Shown here: one piece after another, positions 49,460-61,619 of the stretch | Layout of the letters: each line of letters begins with the position of its first letter | How positions within the stretch are numbered: position 1 is the stretch's first letter | Origin: Anoplopoma fimbria | Lineage: Eukaryota; Chordata; Actinopteri; Perciformes; Anoplopomatidae | Direction: 5' to 3' | Assembly (NCBI RefSeq): GCF_027596085.1 | Contig: NC_072464.1 | Span: forward strand, 13,334,124 to 13,398,123 | DNA: 64,000 bases | The notes under the pieces: model-generated | The model's database searches: none | Told to the model about the DNA's origin: nothing | What the model saw: the letters and a program-made list of their open reading frames with translations, nothing else | Program-made: the position numbers and the translations under genes

Positions 49460-51590
49460 TACTGGATCTTCACATTGTGTTTTTACTTGTCCGATATTCT
49501 TATTTGATTGTCTTAAATGAAAAGTTTCGACCCATTGAAAAATAAATAAAATCAACAGGAATTTGAAAAATGATTCTAACCTGCAAAACATACAATTAAG
49601 ATGCTTACCTTTAAAGTCACCAGACTCCACTGATCATCGTAAAACACACTTCATTTGAACTCGACAGAAACAAAAAACTCATTAAAAATCTCTATGTTAG
49701 TCTTTCCACTGTTCCACCAATCACCAACTCGTTTAAACCATAACTGCAATAGCATCAGTTATATCCGAACTGGAGAATATTTTCAAGAAGAATAGCAAAG
49801 AATAATACTGAAAGCCTTTTCTAGATAGAAAATATGTTTTTGCTCTTCATCCAATCACCTGCCATGTATTTCTTAGTTACCAATACTATGTTCTGTGTAA
49901 CAATGTGGTACATCAGGTTAACATACTTTTCAAACAGTGACGATGGATGTGTATCTTGCTCAGTGAGGATTACATAATCTCTCATGGTTTGCTTAGTTTC
50001 TTCAGACAATTTAAGATATTAATCAGCCACAATGTAGTGTGGTAGAACAGAGTCTCTGATGTACCTAGATTAGGCAGAGAGCTTTTCCCACCATCTGTGG
50101 TTGATCAGCATCTAGTGGCACATGAGGGCTGGTAAGTGATGTAATGGTCCTAAGTGCGAAGGGTACTTGCTAAGCCAAGCTTGAAGGAACATCTGTCTAT
50201 CTGAGTACTTTATTTTGCCTTGGTGCTGAGAGCACAATGTCACAGGACCAATCAGCAGCCTACCCTTTATCATGTTTTCTTCCCATTTCAAAAGCACAGT
50301 CATCTGTGTAAGAGTACCTGCATATTTAAATTGGTATTCTGATAGTCTATAGGCTTCAGTATTTTAAACTTGATGTTGGGTAGTTTGGGCCCACTCAAAC
50401 TTACTCAGTTTCACCACAAGGTGGTGTAAAATCTCAATAAAGATATAAGTTGTATTGTGGTAACTTCAAGGTGCCCTTAGCTACATTTAAATGGTTTGCA
50501 GGAAATGACAGTATGGTAAAGTAGCCACATTATTTGTTCAAGTTATAAAATAAAAAACATTAAATTGTTAAAAGTGTCATTTAGCTATTTGTAGGGAAGA
50601 AAAAACATAATTAACCTGCAATAGTGCAGAGTGCTAAACATTCACTCATGGACATGCTTTATCACCTTTATACGAGCCATGTATTAAACTTAAGAAACAA
50701 AAGTTGAAAGTGTTAATAATCTGATTTGGTTGAAAAGTGAAGCCAATGTGTAAGTTTCTTAAACTTGCATTTTTTCTAAGGGCCATCAGGGGGCAACTCC
50801 TCTTGTTCTTAATATCTCTGATTGTAGATCTCCTTCTTTTCATTTTATTTATTACCTAGGTAAACATTGTAAAGACACATTTATATTCTCTCAAGTTTCA
50901 AGTCTTCCTCAATACAGCACAATGTTCCTTTTGTAAATCATGGTCCAATTTAGAGTCCAATAGACGATACGTGGCTACCTTGTGATTGACAGGTAACGTC
51001 CTGTGGCTGAAGTGACAAAAGAATGTTTCTTTGACAAGTGTACACAACTGAGCTCTCAAGTAGGAACTCTGGCTTTGAATTGTCCATTCTCTGTGAGAGT
51101 TTAGGGCTTGAAGGCTTTCTCACAGACATTTTGAACCCATAATGCACACTTTCTGTACGTCTGCATTCCTGCATACTTTGCCTGAGGGAATTACCCACAA
51201 TTCATAGCTTTGAAACACAGGGTTACTCAGGGAAGCTCGAAGTAAAAAAATTAAACAAACAGGATTGGTACATACTGTATGGCTTACAATTTTACAAATT
51301 GTAAATTTCCCCGCTGTGGGACTAATAAAGGATTCATTTTACAGAGAAACACTACATTACCATCAGGGATTTTAGAAAGTACATAAAAACATATGAAATC
51401 AGAGTATTAAAAACATACTTTGATAATACACACCTAGTTTATTCATCAGCCATTTATTTTATTTTTTATGAATATGGTTTTACTTTGTAAGGGGAGATTG
51501 TAATTCTAAAGCACTAACGCTAGATGGCGCAAATGCAACATTCTCCATGACAACCGTCATTTTGAAAACCAAAAAAGAAGAGAAATACAT
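49460..51590. other. Intergenic gap between abcb11 and spc25
   Basis: About 2.1 kb with no readable exon on either strand. In mammals G6PC2 lies here on the strand opposite to abcb11; I find no G6PC-like frame. The segment 51270-51340 (ttacaaattgtaaatttccc, gctgtgggactaataaagga) is a LINE/SINE-tail-like repeat of teleost type. Confidence 0.6.
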
Positions 51591-51724
51591 AAACGTCACT
51601 TCCGGTGTTCAGTCCCCGCCCCTCCCCCTCCCCCCCGGTATGCAGACCGCGGATATTTGAAAATAACGACTGGTTCAGTAGTAAGACGTAATTCACAGAA
51701 ATTATAGGCCGCTCATCAAAACAC
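51590..51724 (+). promoter_or_regulatory. spc25: Promoter and 5' UTR exon of spc25
   Basis: A CG-richer stretch with an ETS-type acttccgg at 51597-51604, a GC-box-like ccccgcccc near 51614, a C-rich run, and TTTGAA at 51656-51661, which matches the CHR element of G2/M genes. A first non-coding exon appears to end at 51724, just before a GTGAGT donor. It would splice to the acceptor at 52865. These sites are short and their use is inferred. Confidence 0.45.
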
Positions 51725-52196
51725 GTGAGTAACGCAAACAATTCTCCAATGTTTACGTCCATTTGCTTCATTTCCTAGTTTACGTTAACTAACGCGAAAT
51801 ATGGCAAACTACGGTTTACGTCAGCTCACGTTAACCGTTACAGTTGACCAGCGCTTAACCTGCTCACTGTACCCGTTGGTCTGGGCTGATAGGGGTTGCC
51901 TAGGTAACTTAAACGGCTATTGTTGTGGTTGCCGAGTAACGCTTTACAGGGAGGTAACGGCCGTTGTTGTTTCGCGCCGTTTAAACAACCAAACTGACAA
52001 GAAGGAAGTTGAGTAAACGTTTGACCAGCCAAACCCAAACCCAGACCCAGACCCAGACCCGGGGGCCATTTCTACATACTTTACCAAAGTGTCAAACAGC
52101 TAGATCACTTGACATTGCTTTGCTGTTAATGCAATGCTATTCTTTTTGTTTTAATTCCCTTTCTGGTCATATCAACCATAAATGCTTGCAGGCATA

Positions 52197-52589
52197 CAGT
52201 ACCAGTCAAAAGTTTGGACACACCTTATCACACAATGGTTTTATTAATTCATTTCAGCATTTATTTATTTATATATTCTTTTATTTATTTATTTCTGCAT
52301 TTATTAATGCATTTAAATATTTCTGTATTTATTTATTTATTTATTCATTTATTTATTTATTCCTGTATTTATTTATTTATTTATACAGTACCAGTCAAAA
52401 GTTTGGACACACCTTCTCATTCAATGGTTTTCCTTTATTTTTATTGTTTTTCTACATGTATATTAATATTGAAGACATCCAAACTATGAAGGAACACACA
52501 TGGAATTATGTGGTAAACAAACAAATGCTCAACAAACCAGAATATGTTTTATATTTTAGATTCTTCACAGTACCACTTTTGACTGGTAC

Positions 52590-52591
<2 letters not shown>
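52197..52591. mobile_element. Tc1/mariner-type MITE with an extra terminal fragment
   Basis: The terminal sequence cagtaccagtcaaaagtt at 52386 is the reverse complement of the end at about 52576-52591 (cttttgactggtactg). They bound a roughly 206 bp non-coding element preceded by TA. The same terminus occurs alone at 52197-52230, separated by a TTTA-rich simple-sequence tract (about 52250-52385). I recognise this terminus as a common fish Tc1-like inverted repeat. It lies in the first spc25 intron. Confidence 0.75.
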
Positions 52592-52620
<29 letters not shown>

Positions 52621-52621
52621 G
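52592..52621. repeat. GT/AT dinucleotide microsatellite
   Basis: A tgtgtgta run followed by alternating AT, directly after the MITE end. Confidence 0.75.
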
Positions 52622-52877
52622 GCAGTGGGTGATAGTTCTGGTGTGTGCCATGCCTTTTTACACTGTTTAACTTTATGGACTAGTCTTAACATAATAGTAG
52701 TATTTACAAGTGTACTGCATTGCACCCTCCCTAAAAACACTGCCCCCTTTGTATTCATTTCTTAGCTTCAACCTCAACGTACAAAAACTGCTCTGCAAGC
52801 TGAGAGTAATATTATTTCTATGTCTACATGATAATTATTTTGCCATCTGTTTTTTGTTGTTGCAGATTGTGAACATC

Positions 52878-55031
52878 ATGACGTCCATCACCGACCCAAA
52901 CATGAGTGACAGGTTCACCGGTGCTATGGAGGAGATCCACAATAAACAGCTGAAAACATATGGGGAGATCATTGACATGACTACAGAGCTGTGCCAGTCC
53001 CACCGACAGTTTGTGAAGTCTGCACTAGGTATGTTTGAGATGTTGTTTTTTGGGATCCACATTAGTTGTTGCCTTGTTCCTGGGGTCAATTCTTAAATCA
53101 AATATAAGCAGTAATGTTTGAACTTATAATTCATACAGTAAACAATCTAGTTAAATCAGTTTGCCTTCAATAAAAAAATATTTTTCCCTTTTGTGCAGAT
53201 ACATGTTTAAAGAAATGTAAGGATGATGAGATGCTGTTTGAGACAATACAGACATTCAAAAGAGGTGAGTTAATGCATTCATCAGTGCGTTTTTATGTTT
53301 ACAAGATTGTTTTTCAGCATTTAAACAGTTTTCATGTGCTGAATATATCCTTGTTATCTGATACCCACTAATGACCCATACTTGTTTGGAACAACAAGTT
53401 GTAATGCAGCTTCATTTTTTATTTGATAATGTATTTCTGCTGATGCAATGATTGTCCCCCAGACATGGTACAAAAGAATGCGTCATTGAAAGGGAAACGG
53501 CAAGCTATTTCTGGAATGATATCTGAGATTCAGCAGAAGGAGATGCAGAAAGACGACATCATCCAGAAGATAGAGAAACTTAAAGAAGATCAAGCTAAGA
53601 GAAAAGAGTGTAAGTTTATTTTTCAAAATGAAATGAATGCTGTAGATTACACAAATTAATTTTGTGGTTGTAAAATAAGTTGTTTTAGTAACTGACCCTT
53701 TCCCTTGCTTTTTTTTCCTCTTTCAGTAATAGAGTCTCAAAATAAAGCAAACAAAGACAGACTGAGGAATCTCTCAAAAGCCAGAGTTGTCTTTCAAGAT
53801 CATTTAGGGATGGAGATGCGAACAATCCTTGGCAAAACACAGTTGGTTAAAGGTATGCCAAACATGCATATCTGTATTCAGTATCTTTCTAGAATCCTGT
53901 TTCTATTATTAATGATTGTTTTTTCTAAATATAAATGAATTAATTAGGAGCAATCAATACACATAACAGTTATTGTAGTTTGTCTCAGGTAAAGCCATAA
54001 CTCTCCATTTGAAGTAACTATGACTTCAGAATTTACAGAATGTGTTTGTTGTCCTTGTATAGGTGAAAAGCTGCAGTTTGTTTTCCGGAATATCAACCCC
54101 TCAGACCAGGACAGCGCCTATGTTGTCACAATGGGGATTAAAGAAGACGGATCATACCAGAGTAAGTTACACACACATACTGTATATTAGAAAACTATAT
54201 TGTAATAGTATAATTTAATGCAGTTGAATTAAACTATAACTTTGTCTTTATTGAAATGTTGCTGACAATATTCCATATTTGTCTTATTGTCACAAATGCC
54301 ATAATAAAACCAAAACTAACAATTAACTGATCATACTCACAAGTATTGCCTGTGTAGCCAAAGCCTCATATATCTTATATTTTCTCTGTCATAGAGCTCC
54401 ACTATTGTCCAAAAACTATTAAAAATATATAAATGTGCCAAACTGTTGCACTGGCTGACGTGTTCCTTCCCATGAACACAACCACTGTAGGTTATTTGGA
54501 TTTAATTCTGTATACACTGCCTTGCTGCTATAAATACACACTAGAGCACCAAATGTGTTTTAAACGGCAACTGAAAATAGTCCCTAACGAAGGAAGTATG
54601 CACTCCTGTTTTAATAAGATTTGCTTAAAAATATATTACCCAGCTGTTGTGGGAAATTATTAATAAATTAAACTATATATTTATGATGTATTTTAAATAT
54701 TTATGTTTTCATTATGAAGTATCATATCATAGCAGTGCCACTGAAAGAATAAGGAAGTCAAAAGTATTAAGAGACGGACACCTTCACAGCTGTTTTGGTC
54801 TTTTCATAAGATTTATGTACAATAATGAAAATATGAAATATTACCAGTCTTACCCTGCAACAACCATCCATAATGGCTTCTATAATTAAAATTTCAATTT
54901 CTACAGTTGTATCCAGTGACCCCGTGCTTGAGTGTTTGCCAGTCTTGGAAAGCCGGCTTCAGGAGACCAATAACTTGGCAGCATTTCTGGCAAACGTCAG
55001 GAAGGAGTTTATCTCTCGGGCTCGCTGCTAA
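52878..55031 (+). CDS. spc25: Kinetochore protein Spc25 (NDC80 complex subunit)
   Basis: Subunit of the Ndc80 complex, which couples kinetochores to spindle microtubules; Spc25 pairs with Spc24 at the centromere end. Coding exons: 52878-53028 (exon starts 52866), 53199-53264, 53463-53609, 53727-53852, 54063-54161 and 54907-55031. This gives 237 residues against 224 in human. The N-terminal and middle exons are charged and heptad-like, fitting the family coiled coil (KEMQKDDIIQKIEKLKEDQ). The C-terminal globular RWD domain is clear from KLQFVFRNI, then NNLAAFLANVRKEF, the family's closing motif. The ATG chosen is the first in frame after the acceptor at 52865. The gene converges with nostrin. 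Confidence 0.95.
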
Positions 55032-55170
55032 AATTAAAAGAATGGGAGGATAAAATGCCAAGCAATGAAGTTCTTGCTGCAATGTGGACTAATGCAGTGA
55101 TTTTAAAGTGGGGGCCACCAGGGGGTCCTTAGCAAATTGGACGGAGGATGACGTAAAATGTAAAGGTATG

Positions 55171-55180
55171 AATAAATAAA
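55171..55180 (+). other. spc25: Candidate spc25 polyadenylation signals
   Basis: Two overlapping AATAAA hexamers 140 bp after the spc25 stop codon. Confidence 0.6.
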
Positions 55181-55687
55181 ATGTAATGAATGCATAACCA
55201 CTGGTGTTTATATTATGCAGAAATGTTCTGTCTCATTATTGAGCATGGTGTAATTACAGTTTAGTGGATACTGCTTATTGGCATTGTGTGAAACCATGAA
55301 TTTGTCCTCCTGGGGTCTCTCAATCCTGAAAAGTTCAGCAGTTTACTGTAGATGTTCTGCAGAAGTAACATGAATTTATTAATTAATCATTCAAATATGA
55401 GGTAAACAGTTTTCATTTATTTTCTCATGTCATTACACAGTTTAAAGTTGGCAGGTTTACAGTTTTATTTAGTTGGGCTTGGTTTTTACTTGTATCATAT
55501 TAACCTATTTAAATACATATTAACCACTCACCATAGTTGAGTTAATTTGTACAAAATGTGGCATAAATAATGAAAAACATAATTTTTGTATTAAAAAAAA
55601 CACTATGAATTCTAACTGCATTATAAAATAACTTTAGAGAAAGCAGTCAGAAAATCATAGATCCCAGCTAACAGCAGAGGAGCATGT

Positions 55688-55693
55688 TTTATT
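55688..55693 (-). other. nostrin: Candidate nostrin polyadenylation signal
   Basis: AATAAA on the minus strand about 87 bp beyond the stop codon at 55782-55780. Confidence 0.5.
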
Positions 55694-55779
55694 ATTCATT
55701 CAATTTTTCGGCTCTGCAGAGGTGAATCGTTTTGATTTAGGGTGAGTTCATATGTTTCGTTGTAGATTAGTTATGTCAG

Positions 55780-58700
55780 TCAGGCATCAGATGATTTGAC
55801 GCTGCTCAACACAGGCAGCTCCTCAACATAGGTGGAAGGGAAATGGCCTGTCTTCCCGTGAAGTTTGCCAAACCACCAACCATTCTCTTCCTTTCCATAA
55901 ATGTCTAGAAGATCCCCTGTGAAACAAAAATCGAAGTCATTTTTATTAGATTATTGACAATCTCACTGTTTTATATAATCTGCACTTGAGATACCATTTA
56001 CCTTCTTTCAAAGTCAGCTCATCCTCCTGTTCAGGTGTGAAATTGTACAAGGCCTTGCATTTTCCTATACTGCACAGCTCCGGTGTTATTTGAGCTGTTA
56101 AATGTTGATATTTTTCATTGCTTTAATTTCATGTTGAAATTCCAAATGTGCTGAATAGAAATAAATCTTTGTAGTACTCTGGAAATGTATTACCTTGTTC
56201 TTTGTCATCATCATTGTGAGGCAGGTCTCCATTAACAGTACTGCCACACTCTACAGCTGAAGTTTCGTGTGTTACAGCCAGTGAAGTAACTTGGTTGTTG
56301 GCACTCGGTAAAGACTCCTCAGACTTGAGCTGTGACACAAACTGAGCCGGCCCTTTGTAAATGATGGACGCTCTCAGTGACTGTTGGGATCTGAATGGGG
56401 TTCTCCTGAGTTTGACTGGACGAGTCAGTTGAACAACGCTGTGTTCACAGTCCTGAGACAGAAGCATAGTTTGTGTTACATAACATCTGATAACTTTGAT
56501 TCCTAACTAGAGGTACTTCTGCACATACTTTAGCTCCTATGAAAAAGGGTCTAAAGATAGAGGATAGTGTATGCTGTACAGATTGTAAAGCCCTTTGAGG
56601 TAAATTTGTGATGGGCTGTATTGAATAATAATACAAATAAAATAGTACAAATGCAAACTAAAAGTAAAAGTATTAGATATTACGTTTAAAGATTTAAAAC
56701 ACGTGTAGGTGGTCTTGAGGGGAACTTGAGCTCATCTGACTAAAAGGGTTGTGAATCACAGTCTTATAATACCTGTTAATTAAACTATCATAATCAAAGT
56801 CAACCACACAGCTGGTCCTCAATTTAGCAATTGTTGCATGATCACATTAAATATGAAGTATGACAGGCTGATTCACAATCAGCAAAAACCTTTCACACTA
56901 TCCTTTTTTATCCAGGAAATGTAAAAAACTCTTTCTCATGTCATCGGTCCATTATTCTTTACAAGTAAGTCACTGTAGTTTCAATTGTTCTGCTTTTAAT
57001 GCTTTATTAATATGCACCTCTGAAATATGTTAAAGGTGCAGTGTGTACTATTTGGCGGCATTTAACGATGATGTTTCAGATTGCAACCAAAATCAATTTC
57101 TCCCATGTGTAGGAAAACTAAGGTGTTCAACATGAATGGCCCTATTTAGATCCAGTGTTTGGTTTGTCTGTTCTGGGTTTCTGTAGAAACATTACGGCCG
57201 GCTCTGTTAAGATGACCCGCCTCATGTAGATATAAGCCGCTGATTCTATGACGATGAAAACACAAAATTTCTTAATTTCAGGTGATTATACACTAAAGAA
57301 AACTTATTCTATTTTATTTTCCATTTCTGCCGATAGATCCTCTTAAATGCTATACGCTGTTATGCTTAAGCTACCACTACTCCAGAACATACCTCATGTC
57401 TTTAAAATGATGCATGTAGTCTTACCTTATCTTTCCACTTCACAATGCTTTCACTAAATCGGTGAACGGTCTTAGGTTTCCCCTCTAATTCCGACAGTGT
57501 TACAGAGAGTTTGTAGCAAGTGGCTTCAAGGAGATCCAGTTTTAGAGTGCTCTACAAGTAACAAGATGGCATTAGTGAATACTTCAGCAAATCTAATTTA
57601 TGATCTGCACACACCTCCATACATACATCCACTCTTAACACTGTACACTGCTTACCTCATCAATCTGCAGTTCAGTTTCCTCAAGGTTCTTTTGGTTTGA
57701 AAAAGATGGATTTTCAGAATATGTTCTCATCAGTTTTTCAATTCCTGCAAGGATAATGTTGAAGGTGACTTAGAAACAAAGTGAATGAGCTCACGTACTG
57801 TCCATTATGAATCACCGAGCTTTACTGAAAGAATGGATTTTTTCAACCCCCATCAGATTATATTGTGTAATTTGAATGCTTTATTTAATTAATATTGTGC
57901 TGTACTCGCCTTCACGGTCTTTCTTTGTTTTGGTAATACTGTCCTCCAGACGCTGCAGTTTGAGTTTGATGGCCTCTTTTCTCCGGTCTTTGGCCATCAG
58001 TGATTTGCTGTCCTCCTCCTGATGCATCCAAAACATAGATCATGCATCAATAACTTTGAAGGTCTAAAACTTACCATTGTGCCGAAGCTACAAGGTTTTT
58101 TTTGGACTATGAGCATTTGTTGGTAATTTTACAAACATGCTATTGTCACTACTGCACTTCTCTTTGCACATTCATGTCCTTTGGGATTTGGCTAATATCA
58201 CATTTTCAAGTGAGACCTGAGAACAACCTGACAACTAGATAATACAATTATTAACACAACAAAATGTTAAAAACAGTAAAAATATATAGAAGCACACTAA
58301 AAAAACACAACCTTTATGTAAGGCCCTGTCCCAAAATGATAAATACGTCTTTATTTCTGTGGCTTGCAAACTGGACCTCCGTATAAAGGACACCCCCTGC
58401 AGAGAGGAATGGGTGAGTCTGTGACCTGCAGACAGGCTTTTCAGAGCAAAACATTTCAGACTTACAAAATAATCGGCCATCAGAAACTCAGTTTTGTGAT
58501 CTTCAGCTGTGATGCTGTTTTTCTTCACCAGGGTTTGTATGTCTTCATCCATGTCCACCTGTTGGACTGTCTGTTCTATCTTTCTTTGGCCCTAGAAGTA
58601 GCAGATATATGTTATAACAATCCATCAATGATTTAGTGAATATTGAGCAGGACGGAGGTCAGGGTGCCTTACATGTTTGAGGGTCTGTCCAAAGCTGGAC

Positions 58701-61512
58701 ATTTGGAGGTTGTATCTATTCAAAATGTTGCACAGAACTTCAATTCGCTGTTTCTCCAGCTCCTGTATGATCTGAAAAAGCAGAAGTAGCACCATGATGC
58801 CTTGTGTGGAGCACATTCAAGCCCTATCCAGAGTCCTGTCCTCGTCATTTACCGTCTTTTGGATAATTGGCATCTAAAACTCTTTCAATTAAAAGACTGA
58901 GGAAAACAAGGTCATAGTGAATGGAAATCAATAGTTATCAAAACCAACATTCTTTGCTGCACACAGATAAAATGTGTGCTACCCAGGGAAAAACAGCATG
59001 AAATAAGTTGAAGGATTCACTGGTTGGACTCTGGATTGTGGTAATTTGGTGCTCCAAACAGCGTATATTGACGGTAAACTGACCCACTGCTTATAGAGCA
59101 TTTTCTGCAACCAAAAGCTCACTGGTTTAGCTCTTACCACAAATGAGGTGTCATTGAGCAAGACACTGAACCTACATGTTCACTCACAAAAAGGTACTCT
59201 GGATAAGAGAACAGCTAAATGTCCACAGTGTGAGAAACAGGAGAGCATTTTTTCCGTACCTGGTAGCAGTTTTTCAGTGTATTTTCCCACTTGAGTCTCA
59301 TCTGATTACCCTCCATGTTGACATTAAAGTACTCCTCATCCACCCGCGCCTGCGTCTCTGCCGACTTAGTCAGCCTGTTCAGCATCTGTAGTCAGCAGCA
59401 GGACAAAAATAATGCAAATTCCTAGGCAGCTTTTGACAAATATAGATATAAATTGGTTTGGTAATGATATACTGAACCTTTTGTTTTTCTTTTTCTGTGC
59501 ACATTTGCCTGTTGTTCTCAACAAAGTTGAACAAAGCCTCATGCTCTCTTGTTAATCCAAGCAATTTCTTCTTTATCTGTTTTAGAAGAGGAAACACACA
59601 AATCCACATTAACATATCAGTGATATACCAAATCATAAAGAATTATATATTTGAATACCTTCAGCACTTTTCTATGCCATGTGTGAGTGAAGTAGGTTGG
59701 GTCTCTTTAAAGCAAACTTTAAACTGTCGGATTTTAATTTGAGCCGGTGTAAACTGGCTATGTACAGGAGTGGCAAGGTATATAGTCCAATAAATGGCTG
59801 CCGGCTGGATCATTTATATACATTTCTGTAAATCTTTTATTCCATTCATGCTATTTATTCAATTATTGCAAATTTTACATACTTAATTTAAGTTGAAAGA
59901 GAGATAGACATATATGTTGTTTTGGAAAAATAACAGTAAAGCTGTCTACAAATCACTCATCTGTAACAGTTCCATAATACATTATAACACATTTACCCTA
60001 CGATGTTAAAGTTGTTATAAACCTTGGTGTTTTATTGCAACAGTTTTACAGTTTACTTCATAAAGTCAAACCTCACAGTCACTCGTGATCAATAAGTATT
60101 AAAGTCATGTGAACATTATGGTGCCGTCATAATACTTTCTTAATAGTACCAAAAATACTTTATATTCTGTCATGCAATAGTATTGTGATCCTACTTTTGA
60201 GCTTCTAACTGTTTCAACACATCATGATGCATTATCAACAAAGGAAAATTGATGCATGCATTGCATTATTCAGGTATATAACTTACATTAAAGCCTTCAT
60301 TATATTTTGCATAACATAGTAGTTGACTGTCACACAAGCCTTTTTCTGAATTAAACTTTTTTGGCTCAGCATGAGAATAATCATTTTCTAGCTGATTCAT
60401 ATTTCTACTAAATGTTTTATTTTTCTTTACCTTGAGTTGCTCACTCCAGTTAGCCGTAACAATTTTTCCAGTTCTTTCAATGACACTGTCAAGCTAATAA
60501 AAGCACAGAAAAGGTCAGAGAAACATTATGACTGGAAGCTCGAACAAACAAATACTGTTTACGGATACAAAGATAAAGAAATCATTCCATACAGGCCTTT
60601 TCCTCTTATTCTGCTCGTCTAAGACTTGTCGTATTTCCAGGATTGCTTCTTGCTGAAATGCATTTCCTAATGATCTGAAATGAGACCAACACGCCATATT
60701 TAACTCCAAGTGTTTAGTTTAATCATGAGATGCACAGTCATGAGATGAACTCTGGTTGACTACTACCTGTGGGCGTCTGCTCTCGAGTACATCTCATCTG
60801 ACACATGACACCAGGCACTGTAGGTGGAACTGAGTGGGGAGCCAGCATGAAAAGGTTAGAGCTGTGGGCTCACTAGCCCGCCGACTGCATGTGTTTTGAT
60901 CACATCTAACTTGCTAAGCGCATGTTATTTCCTATGATGCCATTATTTCTGTACATTACTTGGCAGGAAGAAGTCAAGTTACACACAAAACAGACAAAAG
61001 ACATAGCCAAATTAAACTCAGCACTGTGTCTCTCTTACTTCTTTGACATTCCTTTGGAGGCCCTGATGAGTTTGCCGGCAAGTTTTTGTAGTCCTTTGGC
61101 ATAAGTAAGTTCCAGCTCAGCCCTAAAACAGGAAAAGGTCGCAGCGAGAGACAATAACTGAGTCAAACAGTAACTTCTGCCGCCATTCAAAGTTAGTCTG
61201 AAGGCCGAAACTCTACAAAACCTACCTTTGCTGAAAAACTGTCATAAGTTCTTTGCAGAAGTATTCCCCGGTTTTTGAAAATTGTTTTACATTTTGATAG
61301 AGTTGGTTATACTGAAAGACAGAGAATAAGACTCTATGAAGCAATAGTGGCCTGAATCCACTGAGTTCAAACCCATACAAAGTTAGCTGTGACTCAAATG
61401 CACATTCAAGTCTTATATTATACAACAGTGCCTTCCAGAAGTATAGTGGTACAAGAAGAAGTACATTCTTTAAAGGAATACTCACAGAGCAGGTGCTGAT
61501 AGGATCCTTCAT
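55780..61512 (-). CDS. nostrin: Nostrin, F-BAR and SH3 adaptor for eNOS trafficking
   Basis: Adaptor that binds membranes through an F-BAR domain and dynamin/N-WASP through SH3, and internalises endothelial NO synthase. Sixteen coding exons, minus strand: 61512-61486, 61311-61226, 61122-61039, 60817-60767, 60674-60593, 60493-60431, 59576-59478, 59385-59260, 58771-58673, 58591-58466, 58018-57910, 57744-57656, 57551-57426, 56452-56194, 56094-56002, 55916-55780. That is 551 residues (human 506). The N-terminus MKDP...YNQLYQNVKQF matches the human FCH start; AKGLQKLAGKL and the charged helical exons form the F-BAR. EFLMADYFEEDSKS and the following coiled region match the linker. KCKALYNFTPEQEDELTLKEGDLL...GWWFGKL...GHFPSTYVEEL is the SH3 domain. 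The intron after 57910 has a GC donor. An in-frame ATG at 61581 would extend the N-terminus by 23 residues; 61512 was chosen by homology. Confidence 0.94.
57020..57245. repeat. Interspersed repeat in a nostrin intron
   Basis: Contains taaaggtgcagtgtgtacta, tttggcggcatttaacgatg and agattgcaaccaa. I recognise this motif order as a widespread teleost repeat. Confidence 0.55.
59030..59225. repeat. SINE-like repeat in a nostrin intron
   Basis: Contains gagcattttctgcaaccaaa, tgagcaagacactgaaccta and ggataagagaacagctaaat, an order I recognise from tRNA-type fish SINEs. Confidence 0.55.
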
Positions 61513-61619
61513 CTTAAGACTATGGCTGTTTATTGACTTTGGACCTGGAACTTTGACCACCCTCCTCCCAAAGTCACTCATGCGGAAATCACCTGAGCTT
61601 TTGTCAGTGCCCAATACAA

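Noticed and set aside
52009..52632. 207-codon frame on the plus strand before the spc25 coding exons
   Set aside because: It runs through a simple ATTT repeat and the MITE, giving low-complexity IYLFIYSF peptide. The spc25 transcript splices over it.
61222..61614. Single continuous frame 61614-61222 as one nostrin exon
   Set aside because: Codon 61614 is TTG. The frame crosses a GTGAGT donor at 61485 and a TTTCAG acceptor at 61312; the two exons join in phase without the intervening residues.
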